Below, piece by piece: positions 13,430 through 21,523 of a stretch of DNA of 64,000 nt (positions are counted from its first letter, which is position 1; each line of letters starts with the position of its first letter). The notes under the pieces were generated by a model. The model made no database searches. It was given only the letters and a program-made list of their open reading frames with translations, and was not told where the DNA came from. Both the position numbers and the translations under genes were made by a program. This DNA comes from Halopseudomonas salegens. GTDB lineage: Bacteria > Pseudomonadota > Gammaproteobacteria > Pseudomonadales > Pseudomonadaceae. The stretch lies in NCBI RefSeq assembly GCF_900105655.1, contig NZ_LT629787.1, positions 682,001-746,000 on the forward strand. Reading direction: 5' to 3'.

Positions 13430-14440
13430 TCAGGCCGGGCGGGCTTCACTTTCCAGTTTGTACGGCAGATCAGCCAGGGTCAGCAGTGGCCCGTCGCAAT
13501 CAGCCAGACTCAATTCCCCTGATTGTGCCGCATCTGTTTGCACTACTGCCAGTATTTCCACCATTTTCTCACTGCGTGCAGCCATAACCACCTCGCCAAC
13601 GCTGCGCCCTGAACTACGATCGACAATCTCGGCTGCAGGGGGCGGGCAATGCGTTCCGGTCAGTAAAAGCCGGAACATGCGCCGTTTGAGCTTGCCCAGA
13701 TACTGCATGCGGGCAACGATTTCCTGGCCGGTATAACAGCCCTTTTTGAAACTGACTCCACCCAGGGCCTGAAGGTTGAGCATTTGCGGGATGAAGTGTT
13801 CAAATGTCGGCCCGCTGACCCAGCCCACACCGGCGCGTACCTGGTACAGCAACCACTGGTTCAGGTGGGCAGGTTCGGCGTGCTCGAGCAGGCAGTTGAT
13901 TTGATCTGCGGCGTGATCGCGGGGCAACCAGAGCTCGGCAGCCGCTGCCGCCAGTCGAATGACCAACCCGCCAGACTGGCGGCTGATCTCATTGTCGGCC
14001 TCTGGCCAGGCAAGGTTCAGCGCTGCCAGTGCTGGCGTGATCTGGTCACCCCAAAGAGCCAGGCGTAACCAGTCAGCACTGACATCATTGATCTCGGCCT
14101 TGAAAAAAGCGGCATACTTGTTCAGGTCGGCCAGTTGCGCCGGAACCAGCGCCTTGTCCAGGCTGAGCAGATAGCCATCGGCGCTATCGTGGAGCAGGCG
14201 GAAGCTGGATTGCATGCGGCCTTTGGGGTTGCAGCGAGCACCAAGGGTGCTCAATCGGGCGGGCAGTTGTTTGACGTCGCAGGTCAATTGGCCTTGCATG
14301 AAGCGTTCGCTGTCCGGGCCTTTTACCTGTAACACGGCTTCACGGGCAAGCAGGCTGACAGCGGTGGCCGGCAGGGCAAGCTCATCAGTGCAGGTCAGGC
14401 GGCTGTGCAGGGCGGGGCTGTTTTCAATCTCGTCGCTCAT
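13430..14440 (-). CDS. ygfZ: Folate-binding YgfZ/CAF17-family protein
   Basis: Tetrahydrofolate-dependent protein that supports assembly or repair of certain iron-sulfur enzymes, including the MiaB-type tRNA methylthiolase. The diagnostic K-G-C-Y-T-G-Q-E motif with its reactive cysteine is present (KKGCYTGQEIVARM, about residues 230-243), and the N-terminal half shows the GcvT-like fold signature RFMQGQLTCDV near residues 45-55. At 336 residues it is near the family norm. It is divergent from sdhE, another respiratory-enzyme assembly factor. Confidence 0.94.
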   Translation of the reverse strand: MSDEIENSPALHSRLTCTDELALPATAVSLLAREAVLQVKGPDSERFMQGQLTCDVKQLPARLSTLGARCNPKGRMQSSFRLLHDSADGYLLSLDKALVPAQLADLNKYAAFFKAEINDVSADWLRLALWGDQITPALAALNLAWPEADNEISRQSGGLVIRLAAAAAELWLPRDHAADQINCLLEHAEPAHLNQWLLYQVRAGVGWVSGPTFEHFIPQMLNLQALGGVSFKKGCYTGQEIVARMQYLGKLKRRMFRLLLTGTHCPPPAAEIVDRSSGRSVGEVVMAARSEKMVEILAVVQTDAAQSGELSLADCDGPLLTLADLPYKLESEARPA

Positions 14441-14488
14441 GGTGAAGCTGGCTCGTTATGGGTGGTTACAGGATGTACGGTGACCGAC

Positions 14489-14537
14489 TCCGCAGAGGCA
14501 TTGGTTACGGTTATACTAGTATTTGAGTGCAAATACT
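14489..14537. promoter_or_regulatory. Divergent promoter region with perfect dyad upstream of sdhE
   Basis: A TATACT -10-like box (14512-14517) is followed directly by a perfect inverted repeat AGTATTTG-AGTG-CAAATACT (14518-14537), which would cover the transcription start of sdhE. The -35 for the plus strand is poor. On the minus strand TTGAAA and AATACT are 18 bp apart and could serve ygfZ, so the dyad lies between two plausible divergent promoters. Confidence 0.4.
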
Positions 14538-14565
14538 GCGGTTTCAACCCTGGGCGGAGAATTAG

Positions 14566-14823
14566 ATGTCGGCTGATGATATTGAACTGAAGCGATTGTT
14601 TTGGCACAGCCGGCGCGGCATGCTTGAGCTGGATGTCTTGCTGGTGCCTTTCCTGCAAGAAGCTTATTCAGCCCTGGCTAAAGAGGATCAGGCCCGTTAC
14701 CGTCAACTGTTGGAGTGTGAGGATCAGGACATGTTTGGCTGGTTCATGCAAAGGTCCGAGCCGGAAGATCCAGATCTCAAACGCATTGTCAGGATAATAC
14801 TCGATCGTGTCCAACCCGACTGA
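14566..14823 (+). CDS. sdhE: FAD assembly factor SdhE
   Basis: Small cytosolic protein that promotes covalent attachment of FAD to the succinate dehydrogenase flavoprotein (and fumarate reductase). At 85 residues it shows the essential RGxxE motif at residues 17-21 (RGMLE) and the family pattern ...[10 protein letters not shown]... and FGWFM. It overlaps ygfX by 17 bp and faces nadB, an FAD enzyme of the same superfamily as SdhA, in an arrangement conserved in Pseudomonas. Confidence 0.94.
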   Translation: MSADDIELKRLFWHSRRGMLELDVLLVPFLQEAYSALAKEDQARYRQLLECEDQDMFGWFMQRSEPEDPDLKRIVRIILDRVQPD

Positions 14824-15259
14824 ACCACTGCTGTTACAACGCCAGCCCTCGCGCTGGTTGGGTGCCTTGCTGTTGCTGGCCACCTTGCTGGGGTGCCTGG
14901 CGCTGTATCGCAGCAATCTGCCGCTGGCGACTGCCATGCTCGGCATGCTCGTCTTGCTGGGCATTTGTCGCTGGCTGTGGCCGCGACAGGTCAGTCTGCG
15001 ACATGCCCACTCGGTCACGGGCCTGCGTTTTGACAGCCAGGGCTGGCACGTTTTGCGTCGCGATGGCAGTGAAACCAGCGCCAACTTGCTGGGCGATACC
15101 TTTGTCAGTGCACTGCTGACCGTGGTGCGCCTGCGTGAACCGGGCCGCTGGTGGTCGCTGAGTGTGGTTCTGCCTGCTGACGCCGCTTCGGAAGATGCAC
15201 TGCGTCGACTGCGTCTTCGCTTGCGTTTCAGTCGTCAGCGTTGGGTGGCCGCAGAATAG
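14807..15259 (+). CDS. YgfX-like membrane protein
   Basis: 150-residue protein with a GTG start at 14807 inside the sdhE 3' end. Two closely spaced hydrophobic helices (about residues 18-34 and 38-55) are followed by a soluble domain with [15 protein letters not shown], as in the YgfX/CptA family. In E. coli the sdhE-ygfX (cptBA) pair was described as a toxin-antitoxin system affecting FtsZ and MreB, although SdhE has since been recognised as a flavinylation factor. The gene runs 32 bp into the 3' end of the convergent nadB. Family assignment rests on position and topology. Confidence 0.75.
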   Translation: MSNPTEPLLLQRQPSRWLGALLLLATLLGCLALYRSNLPLATAMLGMLVLLGICRWLWPRQVSLRHAHSVTGLRFDSQGWHVLRRDGSETSANLLGDTFVSALLTVVRLREPGRWWSLSVVLPADAASEDALRRLRLRLRFSRQRWVAAE

Positions 15260-16841
15260 TATCTTCGGCCAAAGGCAGCAGATCAGGATGATCCAGCGTG
15301 TAGTGCAGGCCCCGGCTTTCCCGGCGCTGCATGGCCGAGCAGATGATCAGGTCCGCCACCAGGGCCAGGTTGCGCAGTTCAAGCAAGTCGCGGGTCACCC
15401 GGTAGTTGCTGTAGAACTCGTGAATCTCTCCCAATAACAGATCAACCCGGTGCTTGGCCCGCTGCAGCCGTTTATTGGTGCGCACGATGCCTACGTAGTC
15501 CCACATGAAGCGCCGCAGCTCATCCCAGTTGTGCGAAATGATGACGTCTTCGTCCGAGTCGGTGACCTGGCTTTCGTCCCATTGGGGTAATTGCTCGGGC
15601 ATCGTCACTGAGCCGACCTTGTCGCTAATGTCGCGGCTGGCGCTGCGGCCGTAAACAATGCACTCGAGCAAAGAATTGCTGGCCATGCGATTGGCACCGT
15701 GCAAACCGGTGAAACTGGTTTCCCCGATCGCATACAGGCCGGCTACATCGGTATGTCCGGCACTATCGACCACAACACCGCCACAGGTATAGTGCGCTGC
15801 CGGGACAACCGGAATGGGTTCACGGGTAATGTCGATACCAAAGCTCAGACAGCGCTCGTACACGGTCGGAAAATGCTGACGAATGAACTCGGCCGGTTTG
15901 TGGCTGATATCGAGGTATACGCAGTCCAGGCCCAGGCGTTTCATTTCATGGTCAATGGCGCGGGCGACAATATCGCGCGGTGCCAGCTCGGCGCGAGAGT
16001 CAAAGCGTGGCATGAAGCGCTGGCCATTGGGTAATTTGAGCAATGCGCCTTCACCACGCAGCGCTTCGGTAACCAGAAAGCTTTTTGCTTTGGGGTGATA
16101 GAGACAGGTGGGGTGGAACTGGTTGAATTCCATATTGGCCACCCGGCAACCGGCGCGCCAGGCCATGGCAATTCCGTCGCCAGAGGCGCTGTCCGGATTG
16201 CTGGTGTACAGATACACTTTGCTGGCGCCACCGGTAGCCAGCACGGTAAAGCGTGCGGCAAAGGTTTCCACATGCCCGCTCTGGCGGTTCAGGATATAGG
16301 CACCCAGGCAGCGCTGGCCGTTGAGGCCAAGCTTGCTGCTGGTAATCAGGTCAACGGCCACCCGGTCTTCCAGCAGGTCGATGCCCGGATGGGCGACTGC
16401 TTTGGCGAACAGCGTGTTGAAGATGGCAGCGCCGGTGGCATCGGCGGCGTGAATGATACGTCGGTGGCTGTGTCCGCCTTCGCGCGTCAGGTGAAAATCT
16501 TCACTTTCGCTGCCATCGGCAAGACGATCACGGGTGAAAGGCACCCCCTGATCAATCAACCAGCCTATGGCTGCCTTGCTGTCACCGACAATCTGGCGCA
16601 CGGCTTTTTCATGGCACAAGCCGCCACCGGCGTCCAGGGTGTCCTGGACGTGCGCATCCACGGTGTCGTTGTCGTCCAGCACCGCAGCGACGCCGCCTTG
16701 AGCCCAGTATGTCGAGCCTTCTGACAGTTTGCCCTTGCTCAGAACCGCCACTCGCAAACTGTCGGCCAGCTCCAGCGCCAGGGTCAAACCGGCGGCTCCG
16801 CTGCCAATTACCAGAACATCATACTCATGGCGCATTGTCAT
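15228..16841 (-). CDS. nadB: L-aspartate oxidase
   Basis: FAD enzyme that oxidises L-aspartate to iminoaspartate, the first step of de novo NAD synthesis. The N-terminal dinucleotide-binding motif [13 protein letters not shown] is at about residues 11-23; [15 protein letters not shown] near 40-54 and the catalytic region HFPTVYERC and [10 protein letters not shown] near 310-360 follow. The length of 537 residues equals E. coli NadB (540). Alternative starts two codons in (MRHEYDV) are possible. The last 32 bp overlap ygfX on the other strand. nadB upstream of algU is a Pseudomonas hallmark. Confidence 0.97.
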   Translation of the reverse strand: MTMRHEYDVLVIGSGAAGLTLALELADSLRVAVLSKGKLSEGSTYWAQGGVAAVLDDNDTVDAHVQDTLDAGGGLCHEKAVRQIVGDSKAAIGWLIDQGVPFTRDRLADGSESEDFHLTREGGHSHRRIIHAADATGAAIFNTLFAKAVAHPGIDLLEDRVAVDLITSSKLGLNGQRCLGAYILNRQSGHVETFAARFTVLATGGASKVYLYTSNPDSASGDGIAMAWRAGCRVANMEFNQFHPTCLYHPKAKSFLVTEALRGEGALLKLPNGQRFMPRFDSRAELAPRDIVARAIDHEMKRLGLDCVYLDISHKPAEFIRQHFPTVYERCLSFGIDITREPIPVVPAAHYTCGGVVVDSAGHTDVAGLYAIGETSFTGLHGANRMASNSLLECIVYGRSASRDISDKVGSVTMPEQLPQWDESQVTDSDEDVIISHNWDELRRFMWDYVGIVRTNKRLQRAKHRVDLLLGEIHEFYSNYRVTRDLLELRNLALVADLIICSAMQRRESRGLHYTLDHPDLLPLAEDTILRPPNADD

Positions 16842-17241
16842 AATGGAGTTGGCTGCCCGTTCCGTATTCGCTTGTTGTCGTCAGATTGCGCGAGTATATC
16901 TGACCACTGGGCGCGCGTACTATCTTTCAGTGGTCGCCAAAGATGACGGAAAGGGTTGCCTTGCTGCCTGAAAAGTTTGTCGTCGGGGTATGCTGAGGCT
17001 GCTTTATCGGCGTGTGAGTTGTTATCATTTGCTGCCGGAGTCGGCTTTGCGGATATTTTTGCGCAGGCTGACGCCGATCCGGAGTCATTGAATCGAATGC
17101 TGGTCCGTGGAACTTTCAGAGCGTTACGCGCTCCCATAAAGGAACCAGCGCAAGGGGAGAACTTTTGTCTAGATTGTGGGTCTATCACAGCAGGATGTTG
17201 GTGCGATTACAGTCGGCCCACGTTGTTGAGGTTTTGCCGCG
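16842..17241 (+). promoter_or_regulatory. nadB-algU intergenic region with two sigma-E-type promoters
   Basis: 400-bp non-coding divergent region. Two near-consensus extracytoplasmic sigma promoters point toward algU. The distal one is GAACTT (17110-17115), 16 bp, TCCCA (17132-17136). The proximal one is GAACTT (17159-17164), 16 bp, TCTAT (17181-17185), about 56 bp before the algU ATG. P. aeruginosa algU is also autoregulated from sigma-22 promoters of the GAACTT-N16-TCtga type. Short open frames on both strands here have no recognisable protein features. No obvious structure was seen between 16860 and 17100. Confidence 0.8.
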
Positions 17242-17817
17242 ATGAATGCCCAGGACGACCAGCAGCTGGTCGAGCGGGTCCAGCGTGGTGACAAGCGCGC
17301 CTTTGACCTCCTTGTACTGAAATATCAGCACAAGATCCTGGCACTGGTGACGCGCTTTGTGCATGACAGCCATGAGGCACAGGATGTGGCTCAGGAAGCA
17401 TTTATCAAGGCGTATCGTGCGCTACCCAATTTTCGTGGCGATAGCGCTTTTTACACCTGGCTGTACCGGATTGCGATCAATACAGCCAAGAATTATCTGG
17501 TCGCCCGCGGGCGGCGGCCGCCAGATTCGGATATTGCCGCGGATGAAGCGGAATATCATGAGGGTGACAGTGCGTTGAAGGACTTGCACTCCCCGGAACG
17601 TGAGCTGTTGCGTGATGAAATTGAGCAGGTGGTCAATCGTACCCTGCAACAACTGCCGGATGATTTGCGTACCGCGTTGACCTTGCGTGAATTCGAAGGT
17701 TTGAGTTATGAAGACATTGCCAGTGTCATGGGTTGCCCGGTGGGCACCGTCAGGTCACGTATCTTCAGGGCACGTGAGGCAATAGACAAGGCGTTGCAAC
17801 CCTTGATGGAAACATGA
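17242..17817 (+). CDS. algU: Extracytoplasmic-function sigma factor AlgU (RpoE)
   Basis: Sigma-E/sigma-22 factor that turns on envelope-stress and, in pseudomonads, alginate genes. The 191-residue sequence is collinear with P. aeruginosa AlgU from DDQQLVERVQRGDKRAFDLL to the region-4 helix-turn-helix segment GLSYEDIASVMGCPVGTVRSRIFRAREAI. Region 2 contains the -10-recognition stretch NFRGDSAFYTWLYRIAINTAKN. Two autoregulatory-type promoters lie upstream, and the anti-sigma genes mucA and mucB follow, so the unit encodes the sigma factor together with its inhibitors. Confidence 0.98.
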   Translation: MNAQDDQQLVERVQRGDKRAFDLLVLKYQHKILALVTRFVHDSHEAQDVAQEAFIKAYRALPNFRGDSAFYTWLYRIAINTAKNYLVARGRRPPDSDIAADEAEYHEGDSALKDLHSPERELLRDEIEQVVNRTLQQLPDDLRTALTLREFEGLSYEDIASVMGCPVGTVRSRIFRAREAIDKALQPLMET

Positions 17818-17871
17818 GCAGGTTGCAAGCACCAGCAGCAGAGGCCCCAAGGGCATAGCAGAGGTATAGCG

Positions 17872-18483
17872 ATGAAGAGCGAAACCATGCAGGAATCATT
17901 GTCCGCCGTAATGGATGGTGAAGCTGATGAACTGGAGTTGCGCCGTTTTCTTCAGGCCACCGAGCAGGATTCCGCATTGCGTGAACGCTGGCGACGGTAT
18001 CAACTGGCGCGTGCGGCCCTGCATGCAGAGGCTTGCCAGCCTCGAGTGGATCTGTCGGCTGGTATCGCTGCCGCGCTCGCCGATGAACCTGTTGTGAGTC
18101 GCCCGTCTTCTGCCCGTCGCTGGATGGCGTCAGGTCTGGGACGAGCTGCTGTAGCGGCTTCTGTGACTCTGGCGGTGCTGGTCGGGGTGCGCATGACAAC
18201 CCTCGATTCTTCCGTCGACACCACAACGCCGCTGGCGGATGTTGGTGATGCTGCGCAAGAATGGTCACCGGCTCCGGTTTCCGGTGTGGGCGGCAGCGCC
18301 ATGTTGACCGGTTTCCCTCGCCCCACGCAGGGCCAGATGGATCAGCCTCAGGTACAATCCCCGACTGCCTGGCATGAGCAGCGTATTGGTAGTTATCTGC
18401 GGCAACACGCCGAGCACGGCGCTGGTTTCAATATGCCCCACGTGTTGCCCTACGCCCGGGCTGCCAGCCTGGAAGGTCGCTGA
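17872..18483 (+). CDS. mucA: Anti-sigma factor MucA
   Basis: Single-pass inner-membrane anti-sigma factor that holds AlgU inactive until regulated proteolysis. The N-terminal cytoplasmic part has the family signature ETMQESLSAVMDGEADELELRR (residues 4-25), a membrane helix at about residues 90-107 (AAVAASVTLAVLVGVRM), and a periplasmic tail ending LPYARAASLEGR, very close to the P. aeruginosa tail that MucB binds. At 203 residues it is full length with no sign of mucoidy-type truncation. The ATG at 17887 is an alternative start. Its stop overlaps the mucB start by one base. Confidence 0.95.
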   Translation: MKSETMQESLSAVMDGEADELELRRFLQATEQDSALRERWRRYQLARAALHAEACQPRVDLSAGIAAALADEPVVSRPSSARRWMASGLGRAAVAASVTLAVLVGVRMTTLDSSVDTTTPLADVGDAAQEWSPAPVSGVGGSAMLTGFPRPTQGQMDQPQVQSPTAWHEQRIGSYLRQHAEHGAGFNMPHVLPYARAASLEGR

Positions 18484-19421
18484 TGCCGTCATTTGTGCGC
18501 CGTTGTAGTGGTGGTCTGCTGGTTTTGTTGCTGGTGGCGCCACTGGCGCTGGCTGAAGAAGCGCGCGACTGGCTGCAGCGGATGACCTCTGCCAGCCAGC
18601 AGCATGGCTATCAGGGTTCCTTTGTCTATGAGCGCGCGGGACATTTCACGACTCATCATATCTGGCGTCAGGTAACTGATCAGGGCGTCGTCGAGCGCAT
18701 GGTGCGCACCGATGGCCCAGCGCATGAATGGCTGCGGCAGAACGGCATGCTGGTATGCGCCAGCTCACTGGAGGTGGCGAGTAGTATCGGTACTGGCAGC
18801 CGGGTGAACGAACAGACTGCGCTACTGCACAATTGGTATGTGTTGCAGGTTCTGGGGCAGACTCGGGTGGCAGCTCGTCCGGCGGTGGTTGTTTCGTTGC
18901 AGCCCCGTGATGCTTTCCGCTATGCCTATGAACTGTATCTGGATAGTGAAACCGGTTTATTGCTCAAATCCCTGTTGATCAATGAGCGCGACACCTTGAT
19001 GGAGCGATTCCAGTTCACTACGCTGGATTACTCGCCACTCGATCCGTCTGCCCTGGAGCCTGGCAGCACCTGTCTGCCACTTCTGGAAACCCGGGCTCAC
19101 GCCCCCGAGCAGCCTGTGGCTGTGTCGGCAGGCTGGCTGCCACCCGGGTTCACTCTGGCTTATGAACATGCCAGCCCGGGTGATGACAATGGCTTGTTGA
19201 CTCAGGTCTACACGGATGGGCTTGCTCGTTTCAGCATCTTTATCGAGCCTCTGTTGCAACAGGATCAGGCTGATGATCTCAGAGCCCAGCTTGGCCCAAC
19301 TGTTGCCGTCAGCCGTACCGTGCAAACTCCTCAGAATGATTATCTGGCTACCGTAGTGGGTGAGTTGCCGGCGGCAGCGGCGGAACGAATAGCCAATGCT
19401 CTGGAAGGTGGGATGCCGTGA
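18483..19421 (+). CDS. mucB: Periplasmic regulator MucB (RseB)
   Basis: Periplasmic partner that protects the MucA tail from the AlgW/DegS-type protease and releases it in response to envelope signals. It opens with a clear signal peptide (residues 1-24, cleavage after LALA), followed by the RseB large domain (WLQRMTSASQQHGYQGSFVYER) and the small domain near 220-312. At 312 residues it matches the family. It is coupled to mucA (TGATG) and overlaps mucC by 4 bp. Confidence 0.95.
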   Translation: MPSFVRRCSGGLLVLLLVAPLALAEEARDWLQRMTSASQQHGYQGSFVYERAGHFTTHHIWRQVTDQGVVERMVRTDGPAHEWLRQNGMLVCASSLEVASSIGTGSRVNEQTALLHNWYVLQVLGQTRVAARPAVVVSLQPRDAFRYAYELYLDSETGLLLKSLLINERDTLMERFQFTTLDYSPLDPSALEPGSTCLPLLETRAHAPEQPVAVSAGWLPPGFTLAYEHASPGDDNGLLTQVYTDGLARFSIFIEPLLQQDQADDLRAQLGPTVAVSRTVQTPQNDYLATVVGELPAAAAERIANALEGGMP

Positions 19422-19894
19422 TTGAGGAACGGGGTAGGGTGCTGAGTGTCGAGGCGGATGCGGTCTGGGTCGAGACGATGCGCCAGAGTACCTGTGGTAG
19501 CTGCCAGGCCCGCGCGGGTTGTGGGTCGGCCCTGTTGCAGAAGGTCGGCATTGGCAATCGCTTGGGGTTTATTCGGGTGAGCACCGACCGATCCTTGCAA
19601 GTGGGCGATCAGGTCACTATCGGTGTGCCGGAACAGGCCGTGGTCATGAGCTCGTTGTTGATGTATCTGCTGCCGCTGGTGTTGATGTTTGCTGCCGGGT
19701 TGCTGTTGCAAGAGGCCGGGTTGGGTGAGCCGCTGGTTATCCTGGGTGCCTTCTCGGGTCTGATTGCCGGTTTCGCTGTTGCGCGGGCCTGGGCCGGGCG
19801 GCGGGGAAGCAAGGCGTTGTTGCAGCCGCTGGTGCTGACTGGGCCGCTGCCTGATGGCCCGCAAACTGTCGAATTGAATTCTTGTCGTGATTGA
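19418..19894 (+). CDS. mucC: RseC/MucC family membrane protein
   Basis: 158-residue protein translated from GTG at 19418, overlapping the mucB stop. It has an N-terminal soluble part with the four-cysteine cluster CGSCQARAGCG (near residues 26-36), typical of RseC/MucC, and two membrane helices at about residues 78-96 and 104-124 (SSLLMYLLPLVLMFAAGLLL and LVILGAFSGLIAGFAVARA). In the family it has a mild positive or redox-linked effect on sigma-E activity; the mechanism is poorly defined. It ends just before the mucD Shine-Dalgarno. Confidence 0.9.
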   Translation: MIEERGRVLSVEADAVWVETMRQSTCGSCQARAGCGSALLQKVGIGNRLGFIRVSTDRSLQVGDQVTIGVPEQAVVMSSLLMYLLPLVLMFAAGLLLQEAGLGEPLVILGAFSGLIAGFAVARAWAGRRGSKALLQPLVLTGPLPDGPQTVELNSCRD

Positions 19895-19907
19895 AAAGGA
19901 GTGGGGG

Positions 19908-21332
19908 ATGATGTCTGTGCAACGCTGGTTGACTGTGACTGTCACGCTGTTACTGCTGAGTTGGCAGAGTGCCGTGCTGGCGCGGGCCAATTTGCCGGAT
20001 TTTACCGATCTGGTTGAAGATGCCTCCCCGGCGGTGGTTAATATCAGTACCCGTCAGACGGCGCCGCAGGCTGTCAACGGACTTCCCGGCATGCCGGACA
20101 TGGAGGGGTTGCCGCCGATCTTTCGTGAGTTCTTTGAGCGTGGCATTCCGCAGGAGCGTGCTCCGCGCCAGCGTCAGGCACCGCAGTCACTGGGTTCGGG
20201 CTTTATTATCTCGAAAGATGGTTACGTGTTGACCAATAATCACGTAGTGGCTGATGCTGATGAAATCTTTGTGCGACTGGATGATCGGCGAGAGTTGACC
20301 GCTGAGTTGGTGGGTGCTGACCCACGCTCGGATCTGGCACTGTTGAAAATCGAGACTGATGATGATCTCCCGGTGGTGCGAATTGGCAAGTCAGCCGATC
20401 TCAAGCCCGGTGAGTGGGTGTTGGCGATTGGTTCTCCGTTCGGCTTTGACTATTCGGTAACTGCCGGTGTTGTCAGCGCCAAGGGACGCAGTCTGCCGAA
20501 CGAAAATTATGTGCCCTTCATCCAGACCGATGTCGCGATCAATCCTGGCAATTCCGGTGGCCCGTTGTTCAATCTGGATGGTGAAGTGGTTGGTATCAAT
20601 TCTCAGATCTTTACCCGTTCCGGGGGGTTCATGGGTCTATCCTTCGCCATTCCGATAGATGTTGCCATGGATGTCGTCGCGCAGATCAAGGATCAGGGGA
20701 GTGTGCAGCGTGGCTGGCTTGGCGTGGTGATTCAGGAGGTCAACAAGGATCTGGCCGAATCCTTCGGTCTGCCACGCCCGGCGGGCGCACTGATTGCGCA
20801 GATCATGCCGGACGGCCCTGCAGACACGGGCGGGCTGCAAGTGGGTGACGTGATTCTCAGCTTCAATGGTGAAGACATCGACATGTCATCGGATCTACCG
20901 CATGCCGTCGGGCGTCTTCGCCCGGGGACTGAAGCCAGTTTGGTGGTCATGCGCGAAAAACGCCGACGCACCATCACACTTGAAGTGGGCGCACTGCCGG
21001 AAGACGGTGCGGCTGCGGCACCAGCCAGCGCACCGCAAAGCCAGGAAGCTGAAGATAATCGCCTGGGTATCAGTGTTGCCGAGCTGACAGACGAGCAAAA
21101 ACGTAACCTGGATGTGCGTGCCGGGGTGGTCGTGCGTCAGGTCCGTCCGGGCGCCGGTGCCATGGTGGGGCTGCGCAACGGTGATATCATCACCAACCTG
21201 AACAACAAGCTGATTGACTCGATCGAAACCTTCGAAACGGTGACCCGGGAGCTGCCGAGCAATCGCTCTGTCTCCATGCGGGTGATTCGCCAGGGCCGGG
21301 CCAGTTACATCACCTTCCGTCTGGCTGACTGA
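19908..21332 (+). CDS. mucD: Periplasmic serine protease MucD (DegP/HtrA family)
   Basis: HtrA-type protease/chaperone that removes misfolded envelope proteins and keeps AlgU signalling low. The start is placed at 19908 (or 19911) because AAGGAG at 19896-19901 is well placed; an upstream GTG at 19887 would overlap mucC. A signal peptide ([21 protein letters not shown]) is followed by the protease domain with the triad in [20 protein letters not shown] and the serine in [10 protein letters not shown]. Two PDZ domains follow, around residues 265-360 and 385-470. It is close to P. aeruginosa MucD across its length. It ends the algU operon. Confidence 0.97.
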   Translation: MMSVQRWLTVTVTLLLLSWQSAVLARANLPDFTDLVEDASPAVVNISTRQTAPQAVNGLPGMPDMEGLPPIFREFFERGIPQERAPRQRQAPQSLGSGFIISKDGYVLTNNHVVADADEIFVRLDDRRELTAELVGADPRSDLALLKIETDDDLPVVRIGKSADLKPGEWVLAIGSPFGFDYSVTAGVVSAKGRSLPNENYVPFIQTDVAINPGNSGGPLFNLDGEVVGINSQIFTRSGGFMGLSFAIPIDVAMDVVAQIKDQGSVQRGWLGVVIQEVNKDLAESFGLPRPAGALIAQIMPDGPADTGGLQVGDVILSFNGEDIDMSSDLPHAVGRLRPGTEASLVVMREKRRRTITLEVGALPEDGAAAAPASAPQSQEAEDNRLGISVAELTDEQKRNLDVRAGVVVRQVRPGAGAMVGLRNGDIITNLNNKLIDSIETFETVTRELPSNRSVSMRVIRQGRASYITFRLAD

Positions 21333-21339
21333 GAACGTC

Positions 21340-21388
21340 CCCACCAGCAAAAGTACCGGGCTTTTGCTGGTGGGTGCCATGGCACCCA
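21340..21388. terminator. Paired inverted repeats after mucD (terminator/operator candidate)
   Basis: A perfect 14-bp stem CCCACCAGCAAAAG/CTTTTGCTGGTGGG with a 7-nt loop occupies 21340-21374, immediately after the mucD stop. It has no downstream T-run, so it is not a textbook intrinsic terminator. A perfect 18-bp palindrome TGGGTGCCATGGCACCCA (21371-21388) overlaps its last 4 bp. The two hairpins are mutually exclusive at their junction. The palindrome also overlaps a weak -35 (TGGCAC, 18 bp before TACACT) that could serve lepA. Confidence 0.55.
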
Positions 21389-21523
21389 TTCGTCAGATCA
21401 GGTACACTCGCGGGCTGTTTTCGGGGCAATTCCCCGTGTTCTTGCCTGCTGGCTGTGCCAGTCGCGCCTCCGTGGCTTGCGGCGGTCTGCCCATCCGGCG
21501 ACTCATCTCTGGAAAAGACTGCT

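Noticed and set aside
16838-17291. Short open frames on both strands in the nadB-algU gap.
   Set aside because: They overlap the two sigma-E promoters and the start of algU and have no family-like sequence.
17872-18483. Possible mucA mucoidy mutation.
   Set aside because: The frame is full length and ends in the normal LPYARAASLE-type tail.
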